Source: CAVXYG01 sp963766005 (GTDB taxonomy: Bacteria > Actinomycetota > Actinomycetes > S36-B12 > GCA-2699445). Taken from it: a stretch of DNA of 64,000 nt. A model generated the notes under the pieces. That model did not search any database. It was not told the DNA's origin and saw only the letters and a list, made by a program, of their open reading frames with translations. Positions 36,675 through 46,200 of the stretch are shown piece by piece. Numbering within the stretch: the stretch's first letter is position 1; every line of letters begins with the position of its first letter. The stretch is from NCBI GenBank assembly GCA_963766005.1, contig CAVXYG010000014.1:1-64000 (forward strand), read 5' to 3'. Made by a program: the position numbers and the translations under genes.

Positions 36675-39376
36675 GTGCCACCTCCGTACGTCAGGTCGAG
36701 CACGCCGCGCTCGGGATGGTTGGGGTCGTTGTCCAGTCGCGCGATCTCCAGGCGATCCATCGGCAGCACCCCGGTGGCGATCCCGCTGACGGCCGGCTCG
36801 CGCTGGCGGCCGAAGCGCAGCACCTGCACCGATTGGACGCCGGCCAGCGCATGCACCGCGGCGAGCACGGCCGACAGGTACACCGGCTGGCCGAAGCTGA
36901 GCCGGTCGGCGTGGAACAGGCCCGGCGAGCCGTCCGGCCCGATCCCGGCCGACAGCACCGCACGGACCCCGGTCGCCACGTCGGAGCGGAAGTGCCCGGG
37001 CAGCACGCAGATGTGGAGGGCGATGTCCAGCGGCACGAACACCGGGGCGTCCACCTCCAGGTCGTAGCCCGCCATCCGGTAGCGCTCCAACCACCCCCGC
37101 AGCCGGGTCTCGAAGGCGGCGTCCACGCCGGCGTTGCCGAACCGGTCCGCGGTGACGAAGACCGTCCGCCACGACCCGGTCCAGCGAAAGGTGGCCGCTG
37201 CCCGCTCCACCTCGCGGCTGCGCTCGGCGACCTCGGCGTAGTCGGCGGCGGTGACGGCGCGCTCCTGCACGGCGAAGGCCGCCGGGGCGTCGCGGCGGAT
37301 CTCGTCGCCGGTCTCCGGCGCGGTGCCGCCGGCGGCCGGCAGCGGGTTGCCCACCCCGGTGATCCCGGTGACCGTGGTGACGATGTGGGCCAGCGCGTCG
37401 CGGCCCACGTTGCCGGCGGGGCCGTTGCCGACCCGGTAGGTCGCCGTGAACGCGGTGCCCGTGGCGGGGCGCAGGCCGTGCTCGCCGTCCCCGAACCGCA
37501 CCTGCACGCCGGCATCGTGCTCGATCTCCACGGCGAACTCCCGGGCCGCGCCGCCGCTGGCCAGCAGGTCGGTCGTGGGCTGCCAGGGCTCGGGCGTGCC
37601 GTCGAGTGTTCCCGCCAGCTCGATGGCCGGCACCGCCGCCCGGGGGTCGGACCGGCTGGCGTCCGCAGCGGCATCGGCCGGCGCCAGCACCTGCAGTCGG
37701 CCCAGCCGCTCCCGCAACAGCCAGGCCCCGGTCGTGGTGTGCACCGACCACAGCGGGGATGTCCCCCGCACGGTGCTGCCGTCGGGCAGGGTCAGGCCCG
37801 CGCCGGCCAACAGAGCCTGCGCTGCGTTGCCGCTGGCGCCCGCGGCCAGTTCGGCGGACAGGGCACCGGACAGCGGCGCCTCGGTGAGCACGACGGCCGG
37901 TGCGGCGACGGCCTGGGTGAGCGGCTGCCGCTGCAGCACCGGCCGGAACCGGGCCGGGACGGTCTCGGTGTCGCAGGACCCCACGCGCGTCAGCCGGGGG
38001 GCCGGGACGGTGCCGAGGTGCTCCTGGGGGATGGTCTGGCCGTGGTCGGCGAGCACCAGGTTGCCCCAGGCGATGGCGGTCTCGGTGTCGCCCGCGCTGA
38101 GGCACAGCGGATGGGGCAGGGCGTCGTCGCGATGCCAGCGGATGCGGGTCACCTCGGTCGTTCCGTCCGGGAAGAGCGCGCCGCTGGGGTCGCTGTCCAG
38201 GTCCACGGCCGTCAACCGCACCGCGACCCGCCGGGCCGGGTCGGCGTCGGCCGGCTGCTTGGTCGCCGGGCTCAGGGTCTCGGCCAGGATCAGCACGTCC
38301 CCGGCGCGCAGCAGCGGTTGATGGCCGCGCAGCGTCGCGCCGGTGGCCCCGGCGGGCAGGCAGCAATCCGCCTCGCCCCAGGTCCAGAAGCGCAGGTCGT
38401 CCAGCCCGGCGTGCAGCACGGCCTCCTCGACCGTCTCGAAGACCACGGGGCCGGCGTCCAGCGCGGTGGCGTGCTCCGGGCTGTCCGGCTCGATGCGATC
38501 ATCCACGCCCTGGACCTTGGACAGCAGCGCGGTGCCGGCGGGCAGCACGACGGTGGGATCCGACACCCGCACCTGCACCCAGGCCCGCGCGTTGCACCCG
38601 TCGTGCACGCGGTAGTCGACCAGTCGCGCGTGCCGGCGCAGCGAGATCCGGCTGCGCGCCGTGTCCAGGTAGGCCTCGGTGGCGACCGCGTCCTGGCGGT
38701 AGGACAGCTCGTCGGCGACGTAGGCGAGCAGCTCGACCAGGGTGACCCCGACATCGGCGGGCAGGCGCGGCGACCAGTCGGGCACCAGGAGCGCCATCCG
38801 GTCCGCCATGAGCCGACGGAACCCCTCGTAGTCCTTGACCAGGTAGTCGATCGAGGGGGCGTGGTGCACCCCTTGCCGGCACGTGCACGGCTGCTCGCAG
38901 TCGAACTCGGCGGGGCACTCGACCTTGAAGGAGAACCGCACCTCGGACAGGATCGGATCGAAGCCCGTCGGCGGCTCGTCGGTGCCGGGCCCGGCGACCA
39001 GCGCGAGCCGGTAGCTGGAGAAGTCGCCGCGCGCCGCGGTCCGCACCACGAGCACGTGATCGGGCTGCTCCAGGCCGTCGGTCATCGAGGCGGCCTCGGC
39101 CGGCGGAACCGCGGCCGGCAGGGCGTCGGCGGCCGCCGTCCACGCCACCGCGACGCTGCCGATCCGGTCCCCGCCGTCGATGACGACGTTGCCGGGGCCG
39201 AGGGCGGCGGGCACCGGGTCGAGCAGCCGCACCAGCAGGGTGCGCTGCCGCAGCGCCTTGCGCGCCGGGTCGGTCTCGTCGGTGTCGCGCACCTCGAGGT
39301 ACTCGATGCCGTTGGCGATCCCGGCGAGCTTCACCGCCTGCAGCCGGCGCAGGTTCGCGCACACGTAGACCGTCAC
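36671..39376 (-). CDS. Baseplate wedge protein 1 (gp6/J-like, Afp11-type)
   Basis: 901 residues. N-terminal MTVYVCANLRRLQAVKLAGI and a middle part with FDCEQPCTCRQGVHHAPSID, YLVKDYEGFRRLMADRMALL, VTLVELLAYVADELSYRQDA: the conserved core of Afp11-like wedge proteins. The C-terminal third again shows baseplate_J elements (VRFGDGEHGLRPATGTAFTA, GNGPAGNVGRDALA, TGVGNPLPAAGGTAPETGDE, VTAADYAEVAERSREVERA). It overlaps both neighbours by 4 bp. It should heterodimerise with the 833-residue protein in the wedge. Confidence 0.88.
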   Translation of the reverse strand: MTVYVCANLRRLQAVKLAGIANGIEYLEVRDTDETDPARKALRQRTLLVRLLDPVPAALGPGNVVIDGGDRIGSVAVAWTAAADALPAAVPPAEAASMTDGLEQPDHVLVVRTAARGDFSSYRLALVAGPGTDEPPTGFDPILSEVRFSFKVECPAEFDCEQPCTCRQGVHHAPSIDYLVKDYEGFRRLMADRMALLVPDWSPRLPADVGVTLVELLAYVADELSYRQDAVATEAYLDTARSRISLRRHARLVDYRVHDGCNARAWVQVRVSDPTVVLPAGTALLSKVQGVDDRIEPDSPEHATALDAGPVVFETVEEAVLHAGLDDLRFWTWGEADCCLPAGATGATLRGHQPLLRAGDVLILAETLSPATKQPADADPARRVAVRLTAVDLDSDPSGALFPDGTTEVTRIRWHRDDALPHPLCLSAGDTETAIAWGNLVLADHGQTIPQEHLGTVPAPRLTRVGSCDTETVPARFRPVLQRQPLTQAVAAPAVVLTEAPLSGALSAELAAGASGNAAQALLAGAGLTLPDGSTVRGTSPLWSVHTTTGAWLLRERLGRLQVLAPADAAADASRSDPRAAVPAIELAGTLDGTPEPWQPTTDLLASGGAAREFAVEIEHDAGVQVRFGDGEHGLRPATGTAFTATYRVGNGPAGNVGRDALAHIVTTVTGITGVGNPLPAAGGTAPETGDEIRRDAPAAFAVQERAVTAADYAEVAERSREVERAAATFRWTGSWRTVFVTADRFGNAGVDAAFETRLRGWLERYRMAGYDLEVDAPVFVPLDIALHICVLPGHFRSDVATGVRAVLSAGIGPDGSPGLFHADRLSFGQPVYLSAVLAAVHALAGVQSVQVLRFGRQREPAVSGIATGVLPMDRLEIARLDNDPNHPERGVLDLTYGGGT

Positions 39377-39744
39377 GGCGCACCTCCGGGAACGCGGATC
39401 CGCGCCTGGTCGGTGCGCCCGTCGGCCAGCACCGTGTAGGCCACCGACACCACCAGTGCGGCGTCCTGCGCCTGCACGTCCACCGCGTCGATCGAGACGA
39501 CCTCGGCCAGCTCCCGCTGCAGCGCCCCCTGGACCAGGAACTGCGTCGTGGCCGCGACCTCAGGCCCGCCCGGCTCGAACACTGCGGCCAGCAGCCCGGC
39601 GCCGAAGTCCGGCCGCATGACCCGCTCGCCCGGTGAGGTGAGCAGCACCTGCTCGATGAGCTCGCGGATGCGATGGTCGGTGTCCCCGGTGCGGCCCCTG
39701 CCGTCCACCGTCCACGGGAAGCCCAGCGGGGCGCGGCCGCTCAT
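39373..39744 (-). CDS. Baseplate wedge protein, gp25-like
   Basis: 123 residues from ATG 39744. IRELIEQVLLTSPGERVMRP DFG is the gp25/lysozyme-like family core, and the ExxR-type motif is visible in GERVMRPDFGAGL. In T4, R2 and eCIS particles gp25 caps the first sheath ring on the baseplate. Size matches the family (~120-140). It overlaps both neighbours by 4 bp. Confidence 0.9.
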   Translation of the reverse strand: MSGRAPLGFPWTVDGRGRTGDTDHRIRELIEQVLLTSPGERVMRPDFGAGLLAAVFEPGGPEVAATTQFLVQGALQRELAEVVSIDAVDVQAQDAALVVSVAYTVLADGRTDQARIRVPGGAP

Positions 39745-40058
39745 GTCGCCACCACTCTCGGCTGCACGACCAGCGGCAGCATCGGCGAGCCGGTCGGGGT
39801 GGTGATCGACGAGCCGGACTGGACCGCCAGCGGCGTGCCGCCGGCCAGCGCCCGGACCGCGCCGGCGACCCACTGGCCGGTGACGCACGGCGGGGTCGTC
39901 GTGCCGGTCAGCGCGCAGCCGGCGACGACGTACGGGGTGGCCAGGGTGACGACGGGCTGGCCGGAGACCAGCACCCGCGGGAACGGAGCCGTCGGCGTGG
40001 CCGGGCCGGCATGGGTGCACGTGACGGTGGCGCCGAGGTGGACGACGGGACCTGGCAT
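39741..40058 (-). CDS. PAAR-like spike tip protein (DUF4280-like)
   Basis: 105 residues. The sequence starts MPGPVVHLGATVTCTHAGPA and repeats short beta-hairpin units with Cys/Pro (VVAGCALTGTTTPPC, VQSGSSITTPTGSPM). This fits the PAAR-like cone that sharpens the spike (Afp10-type). GAGGGGGA lies upstream of the ATG, with 12 bp separating it from the spike gene. Two Cys and one His could bind the metal found at such tips. The protein may also carry or cap cargo. Confidence 0.75.
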   Translation of the reverse strand: MPGPVVHLGATVTCTHAGPATPTAPFPRVLVSGQPVVTLATPYVVAGCALTGTTTPPCVTGQWVAGAVRALAGGTPLAVQSGSSITTPTGSPMLPLVVQPRVVAT

Positions 40059-40070
40059 CGGACATCCCCC

Positions 40071-40601
40071 TCAGGTCACCGTGAGGGCGCCGGTGTTGAT
40101 GTCCACCACCGGGCCGACCATCGTGATCACGGCGCCCTTGCCGTTGCTGATCACGATGCCGGTGTCGTTGACCGAGATCATGGCCCCGGTGGTGGTCTTG
40201 ATGAGCAGCCCGCCGGTGGGACCGGGGGTGTCGCTGACGGTGAGGCTGTTCTGGCCGGTGGTCTGGAAGGTGAACCCGGACAGGCCCGGCGGCACCGCGC
40301 GCGCCATCGCCGGCACGTCCGCGGCGGAGTAGTAGCCGCCGACCCAGATCGGGTAGTCGGGGTCCCCGCCCTCGAACTCCACCCACACTCCGGCACCGAC
40401 CGGCGGCACGGTGAACACGCCGTTCTGGGTGCCGGTCACGGGGAAGCACGGCATCGCCCAGGACGTCGGCAGGACGCTGGACACATCCGGCACCAGCAGC
40501 TGGATCCGGCCGATCTGCATCGGGTCGATGGTGTTGATGCAGGTGCCGCGGTACTTGCCGTAGTAGCGCTGCATCGTGGCACGGGTATCGAGTTCGGTCA
40601 T
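40071..40601 (-). CDS. Spike protein, gp5/VgrG C-terminal-like
   Basis: 176 residues. An OB-fold baseplate V domain (YGKYRGTCINTIDPMQIGRI, LVPDV, WAMPCFPVTG, VPPVGAGVWVEFEGGDPDYP, IWVGGYYS) is followed by a short beta-helix needle: GGLLIKTTTGAMISVNDTGI and VISNGKGAVITMVGPVVDIN. It forms the central spike trimer below the hub. It overlaps the hub gene by 4 bp. Hub and spike are on two genes here, whereas Afp8/VgrG fuse them. Confidence 0.9.
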   Translation of the reverse strand: MTELDTRATMQRYYGKYRGTCINTIDPMQIGRIQLLVPDVSSVLPTSWAMPCFPVTGTQNGVFTVPPVGAGVWVEFEGGDPDYPIWVGGYYSAADVPAMARAVPPGLSGFTFQTTGQNSLTVSDTPGPTGGLLIKTTTGAMISVNDTGIVISNGKGAVITMVGPVVDINTGALTVT

Positions 40602-41737
40602 GCGGGCACCACCGGAAGGGTCGAGAGCAGGGCGTTGCGGGCCAGGGCGAAGGATTGGGTGAACGATCCGCGCCGCAGCTGGTGCGTCACCGAGGTGACG
40701 TAGTACAGGCCGTTGAAGGCATCGCCGGCACCGCGGACGCCGACCAGTTGGCCGGCGCGCAGGGCCCGGCCGTAGCGGACCACGTCGAGGCTGCCGCTGG
40801 CGAACACCGAATCGGAGTGCCGGCCGGCATAGGCGATGCCTTCCATGACCGCCGAGAGCGGGTTGCGCTTGGCGGTGTCGGTGAGGAACGTCAGCTTCGG
40901 CGGCAGCGGCGGCACCAGGCCCAGCGGCGGGTTCAGCGGGGTCACGTCCGGGATCGGGATCGGGATGGGCGCCTTGCTGTACGGCTCCTGGACGAACACC
41001 ACCGGCAGCTCCTTGCGCTCCTTGTCGAAGGTGAAGTTCAGCGCGGTGACGTTGTCGTGCGGGCCGTCGAGGCCGGCGTTCAGCGCGGCCTGCGGCACCC
41101 CGAGGCGGATCTCCGGGCCCCAGTACGCCTTGCTCACCCCGGGCACCGGGCCGGGGTCGATGGTGAAGATGTAGCCCGCCTGCTCTGCCAGCGCCTTGAG
41201 ATAGGCGTAGTCGGTGCCCTGCTGGCGGGGGATCCGCTCGATCGGCAGCGGCAGGTCTTCCACGATGCTGGGGATCACCAGCGGCACGCAGCCCAGCGCG
41301 GCGTACTTGGCCAGGACGGTGAGCACCCGGACGGCCGGCGGCATGGCCGGGTAGGGCAGGCCGTCCAGCGGGACGATGTCCATCAGCGCGGTGAGGTCCT
41401 TGCCCTTCACCCGCAGCGTGGCCACGGGGCCGTCGGTGCTGATCTCGTGGTGCGTCATGACCCCGTCGATGAGGACCGAGGCGGTGCCGCGGATGGTGAC
41501 CGCGACCACCACCCGCATGATCGGGATGCCGGCACCGCCGGTGAGCAGGAACAGCGTGGTCAGCGGCGACTTCTTCGGCACGTCGAAGACCAGCTCGAAG
41601 CCGCTCTGGGTGCTGCCCGAGCCGGCGTGGACGGTCACCTCGCGCAGCGCGTCCACCACCGCAGCGGGCGCCGGGATCGGGATCGCCGGGCCGGTGAACA
41701 GCTGCATCCGGACTCCGCCAAGGGGGAGCTCAGCCAC
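40598..41737 (-). CDS. Central hub protein, gp27/Afp8 N-terminal-like
   Basis: 379 residues. Features of the gp27/phage late-control-D fold: GSTQSGFELVFDVPKKSPL near the start, HHEISTDGPVATLRVKGKDL, and the C-terminal DVVRYGRALRAGQLVGVRGA followed by YYVTSVTHQLRRGSFTQSFA. It should form the trimeric hub that adapts the six-fold tube to the three-fold spike. It overlaps the LysM-like gene by 8 bp and the spike gene by 4 bp. Confidence 0.87.
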   Translation of the reverse strand: MAELPLGGVRMQLFTGPAIPIPAPAAVVDALREVTVHAGSGSTQSGFELVFDVPKKSPLTTLFLLTGGAGIPIMRVVVAVTIRGTASVLIDGVMTHHEISTDGPVATLRVKGKDLTALMDIVPLDGLPYPAMPPAVRVLTVLAKYAALGCVPLVIPSIVEDLPLPIERIPRQQGTDYAYLKALAEQAGYIFTIDPGPVPGVSKAYWGPEIRLGVPQAALNAGLDGPHDNVTALNFTFDKERKELPVVFVQEPYSKAPIPIPIPDVTPLNPPLGLVPPLPPKLTFLTDTAKRNPLSAVMEGIAYAGRHSDSVFASGSLDVVRYGRALRAGQLVGVRGAGDAFNGLYYVTSVTHQLRRGSFTQSFALARNALLSTLPVVPA

Positions 41738-42095
41738 CGGGCACCCCCTCCGCCAGCGACACCCGCAGCACCCGGCCCGCCGGGGCCGTCATGCCCGCCG
41801 GGTCGATGACGCCGTTGGCATCGGCCAACCGCCACCACAGCTGCGGGTCGCCGAGCTCGGTGGCCGCGACGCTGTCGCGCCGGTCGCCCTGCACGCAGGT
41901 GTAGGTGTGCGCGACGGCCAGGCGCTCCGGCCGCGGGACGAACCGGCGCCGCAGGTGCGCGACCGGGGACGGCTGCGCACCCGGTGCGGCCGGCGGCTCG
42001 TACCCGGTGGATCCCACGGTCGCGTACCGGCTGGTGGCCGGCAGGCTGACGCCGGGCACGAGGCCGGCGGAGAGCAGGGCCTGGACCGGATCCAT
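41730..42095 (-). CDS. LysM-like tail adaptor (gp53/Afp7 C-terminal-like)
   Basis: 121 residues. The C-terminal half AHTYTCVQGDRRDSVAATEL followed by GDPQLWWRLADANGVIDP is a LysM module (Y-V--GD---x--A--GDP--W--IA-AN). In PVC/Afp this module is the end of the Afp7/Pvc7 tube adaptor; here it is a separate gene one base downstream of the tube-like adaptor. The N-terminus VPGVSLPATSRYATVGS is disordered. Confidence 0.78.
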   Translation of the reverse strand: MDPVQALLSAGLVPGVSLPATSRYATVGSTGYEPPAAPGAQPSPVAHLRRRFVPRPERLAVAHTYTCVQGDRRDSVAATELGDPQLWWRLADANGVIDPAGMTAPAGRVLRVSLAEGVPGG

Positions 42096-42096
42096 G

Positions 42097-42741
42097 TCAG
42101 ATCACCTCGATCCCGAGTGCGGACAGGGCAGTGGTGCGCGCCTTGGCGGCCAGCGCCTCCCGGCTGCGCAGGTGGCTCAGGTACATCGCGCCGCCCCGGT
42201 GCGCGAACCCCAGGTCGTCCACGGACAGCACCCGCAGGCCCAGCGACACCTTCGCCCGGATCGGATGCAGCCGGGTGTCGAAGGCCTCCTCGGTGATGGA
42301 CAGCTCCGTCACCCGGACCGGGACGATCCGCTGCTCGCCCCACACGAAGACCGTCAGCGGCGCCTGCAGCGGCAGGACCTCCAGCACCCCCGACGCGGCC
42401 AGCGCGGCGTTGGCCTGCAGCGCCGCGGAGGTCGGCTGGATGAGCAGTTCCAGCGCGGCGATCTGCGGGTGCAGGCCCAGCTCGACGGTGCTGCTGTTGG
42501 CGCCGGGCTGTTCGAGCCGGTCGGTCGCATCGAGCTCGGCCTCCACCCGCAGCGTCTCCACCGCCGTCCCGCGCAGCCGCAGCGCCTGGGAACGGTCGCC
42601 GCCCTCCCCGCCGCTGGCCTGGACCTGCAGGCTGCGGGTCAGGCTGTCCGGGTTGTACTGCAGCGGGATGACGTGCAGCGTGCGCCCGCTCGCGGAATCC
42701 AGTTGCACGATGCCGCCCTTGATCAGCCGCGGGGACGTCAT
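42097..42741 (-). CDS. Tube-terminal adaptor (CIS_tube domain, Afp7/Pvc7-like)
   Basis: 214 residues from ATG 42741. VQLDSASGRTLHVIPLQYNP DSLTRSLQ resembles the contractile-injection-system tube-type N-terminal domain that caps the inner tube at the baseplate. ELLIQPTSAALQANAALA and FVWGEQRIVPVRVTELSITE continue the fold. It overlaps the unknown gene upstream by 4 bp. Together with the next gene it corresponds to one Afp7/Pvc7 protein. Confidence 0.8.
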   Translation of the reverse strand: MTSPRLIKGGIVQLDSASGRTLHVIPLQYNPDSLTRSLQVQASGGEGGDRSQALRLRGTAVETLRVEAELDATDRLEQPGANSSTVELGLHPQIAALELLIQPTSAALQANAALAASGVLEVLPLQAPLTVFVWGEQRIVPVRVTELSITEEAFDTRLHPIRAKVSLGLRVLSVDDLGFAHRGGAMYLSHLRSREALAAKARTTALSALGIEVI

Positions 42742-43253
42742 GCGATCACCGCCGGGCGCAGCGGTCGGGCCGCCTCCTGCACCGGACGCACCCTGGTGCG
42801 GTAGTCCGCCACGGTGGTGGGCACGAACCCGACCAGGCCCAGCAGCAGGCCGTTGTCGGGGTTCGCCCGGACCGCCAGGCCGCGCTCGGCGAACACGAGC
42901 TCGCCGCCGCGCAAGCGCAGCGTCCCGAGCAGCGTGGTCAGCGCAGCGTCGGGCGGGCCCAGGTCGGGCGCTGGCCGGAACTCGCCGTCGGGGTCCAGGG
43001 GGTGGATGCCCTCCAGCGCAACGACCTCGTCGTCGGCCAGCCACAGCCGCAGCCCGCCGGCGTAGACGCCGGACTCCACGGCCACCCAGGACGCGGCGCG
43101 GGGCGGGGCGCCGATCTCGCCGGGGAACCGGTCGTCGAGGTCGAAGGCGGCCATCGGCGCGAAGTCCGGCAGCTGCACGTGCTCGGGCAGGCCGGGCCAG
43201 GCCGCGGCGTCTGCTGCGGCGAAGGCCCGGAAGGCGCGGGAGAGGCTGCTCAC
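42738..43253 (-). CDS. Unknown eCIS-operon protein next to the cargo candidate
   Basis: 171 residues from GTG 43253, which overlaps the stop of the DUF4157 gene (GTGA). The protein is acidic with many beta-type stretches: ASWVAVESGVYAGGLRLWLA, LGPPDAALTTLLGTLRLRGG, ELVFAERGLAVRANPDNGLL, GFVPTTVADYRTRVRPVQ. No signal peptide, membrane segment or recognised domain. Its place directly after a large peptidase-like protein and before structural genes would suit an immunity protein, a loading chaperone or a cap part. I do not recognise the family. Confidence 0.6.
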   Translation of the reverse strand: MSSLSRAFRAFAAADAAAWPGLPEHVQLPDFAPMAAFDLDDRFPGEIGAPPRAASWVAVESGVYAGGLRLWLADDEVVALEGIHPLDPDGEFRPAPDLGPPDAALTTLLGTLRLRGGELVFAERGLAVRANPDNGLLLGLVGFVPTTVADYRTRVRPVQEAARPLRPAVIA

Positions 43254-46200
43254 TGCTTCCTCCCCTTCGGGACGCTGATCCGGTCCACCAGGCCGAGGAA
43301 ATAGGCGGCGACCACGTTGGTGATCCCGACCAGCCCGGTCAGCCGGAACGCCTCCTCGTAGGAGGGGTACCTGGCCGGAGCGGACACCTGCATCGGCGGC
43401 AGCTTCGCGTGCGCCTTCCCCTCGACCTGCCCGCGCAGCGTCGGGTCCGAGGTGCGCGGTTCCACGCGGGCCCACACGACCTCTTCCAGGACGTTGTCGA
43501 CGCCCTCGATGAGGGTGTTCCATTGCCCGGTATCGACGCCGAAGGACTTCGCGTACTTCTCGTAGTCCCGGTGGCTGAGCGTGTGGATGTACTCGTGGAT
43601 CAGGGTCTGGAACATCTCCCAGCGATCCTGCCGATCCTTGGTGGCATCGGGGTTGTGGTACAGATCCACGAACACCTGCGACCCGGCGGCCATCCCGCCC
43701 CAGGCCCGCCGGGTCTCCAGCAAGGTCTGCACGGTCGTGCCGTCCGCGCAGACCTTGCGGGCGACGGCGTCCAGGATCCGTGCTTCGGCATTGCGCTTCG
43801 GCTGCCATTCCGGCGAGGCGGAGTAGGTGTCGTTGATGTCGCGGATCGCGTCCTCGGCGATGAAGTAGTACTTCAGCCAGTCGACGGCCTGGGCGCGCCG
43901 CTGCTTGGCGCTCATCGCCCGCAACTCGCGGTCGGCGGTGTCGTACCAGGAGTGCAGGTTGCCGGGCTTGCTCTTGCTGGGGTATTTCAGCGCCGGGTGC
44001 TTGGCCTTGTCGTAGAACTGGCCGAAGACCGCGTCGGTCTCGTCCTTGGCGGGCTCCGCCATCGCCTCGATCTCCGCGTTCGCGGCGCGCGGGCCCTTGG
44101 CGGTGACCGTGGTGTCGTAGTTCTCCTTGATGACGCCGGGGATCGCTGCCTCGATGTCGGCGCGGTACTTGTCGGGGTCGTGGAACTTGGCCCGTTCCGG
44201 GACGGGCTGCGGTGCCGGGGTGCTGGCGTCCTTGGCGGGCTCCGCGGTCTTGTCGGCCCCGGTCTTGTCGGCCCCGGTCTTGTCGGCTTCCGCCTTCGCC
44301 TCGGCGGTGTACTGCTTGGGCAGCAGGACGTTGCGCAGTTGGTCGGCCAGCGCCGGGTCCACCGGTGCGGTGCCGGCGGCCAGCGCCTCCTTCGTCGGCG
44401 GGATCGCGGACAGGAAGTAGTGCTGGAGGATGCGCTCCGATTTCGCGATGCGCTGCCCGGCCGTCCACTCCCGCAGGTCGAGCTCGTACTCCTCCTCGGT
44501 GGTCAGGCCGTCCCGGTCCGCGCTGGCCGCCGCTGCCCGCTCCTTCTTCGCCTTCGGCCACACCTCGCGGGTCAGGTGCTCCAGCGCTGTGCCGCGGTCG
44601 GCCGGGGAGTAGGTGTCGATGATCGCGATGAGTTCCGGCGCCGTTCGCTCGGAGTCCAGCCGGGCGTCGAAGGTCGCGGTGGTGAACCCGTGCCGCGGTG
44701 CGGTGGCGGGAACCGGGTCGCCGAGGACCTCGACCTTGCCGCCGAGCAGCCCGGAGCGTCCCCCGGCGAACCGGCCGGCGACGAAGGCGCTGAGGCGGTC
44801 GTGCTCCGCGCCGTCGAGGTCGCGGTCGAGGCGCTGCATCCGCGCGACCGGGTCGGCGAAGATCTCGCGCAGGTCGCCGGCATCGGACTGCTCCAGCAGA
44901 TCCAGGATCGCCCGTTCGTCGTCGTTCAGCGTCGGCCCGTCGAGCATCTCGTCGATGAGCAGCGCCTTCTGCGGTCCCAGCAGGTCCCAGCCCGCAGTGG
45001 CGGCCTTCCACAGGCCCACGATGGCGCGGGCCTTGTTGTCCGCGTCGTAGGCCTTGCTGATCGTGCCCGTCTTGGTGATCTGGTCGAGGTAGGCGCGCAG
45101 TTCGGTATCGCCGAACGTGCCCTCGACCAGGCCGAGCCAGATGCCGACCGTCTCGAACACGCTGCGCCGGTGCACCTGCCGGCCGTCCGGGCCGGCGTGA
45201 CGTTGCTGCACCACGTGCGCCAGTTCGTGCGCCAGCAGGTGCCGGCCGTGCGGGGTGTCCGGATCGTACCGGCCGCCGCCGAAGACGATGTCCTCCCCGA
45301 CGGTGAAGGCGGCGGCCTGCAGGTCGGCGGTGGCAGCGGCCGCGGTGCCGCTGTCGTGGATGCGCACGTCGCCGAAGTCGTAGCCGAACCTGGCCTCCAT
45401 GGAGCGCCGGGTGGCCGGGTCCAGGGCTCGGCCGGCATCGGTCACGGCCGCGGGCACGCCGGAGGTGTCCAGGCCGGTGTCGGAGTCGGTGGTGGTCGCG
45501 GGCGCGCGCTGGACCGGGGTCGGCTCCTCCCGCTGCTGCTCCGGCGCGGGGGCGGGCGCCGGCACGGTCTTCGGCGCGGCGCCCGGGGTCAGCGGGATCA
45601 GGGTGGCTCGGCGCCAGCGGCGGGCCTCGGCATCCAGGAACGCCGCGATCGCCGCCTGCTCGTCGGCGGCCTCCCGCGCCTTCACCGACTGGGGCTTGAA
45701 CATCTCGTTCGCGGCGCGCAGCCGTGCGGTGTCGGCGGCGATGGCCTCGCTGCGGGTGGGGCCCTTCGCGCCCTTCGGGCCCTGCTCCCGGAAGGTCAGC
45801 GACACTCCGACGAAGCTGGGGGCGTTGAGCGGCCCCTCCACGGTGACCCTGCCCGACAGGCCCGGGATGACGCCGTCCAAGGAGAACTCCGGGGCCTGGA
45901 ACGGCAGCGGCTGCTTCGTGGCGGCCAGCGCGCCGACGCCGCCGGCAACCACTCCGGCAGCGAACACCTTCCCCGTGGTCGTGCCGACGAAGTCGGTGGC
46001 CTTCTTGACCAGCGGGTCCGCCTTGACCGCCTCGATGAGCTTCTTGCCGGCCTCGGTCTCCAGCGCCGCCTCGCCGGCCTTGCCGGCGGCCTGCTGCAGC
46101 TGCTCCTGCGTGCTCGCGCCCCCGGACTCCTGCCGGTGCACCGCAGCGGTCGGCGCCACCGACCCGAAGGACCATCCGGTCACATGGCCGCCCCGGGTCA

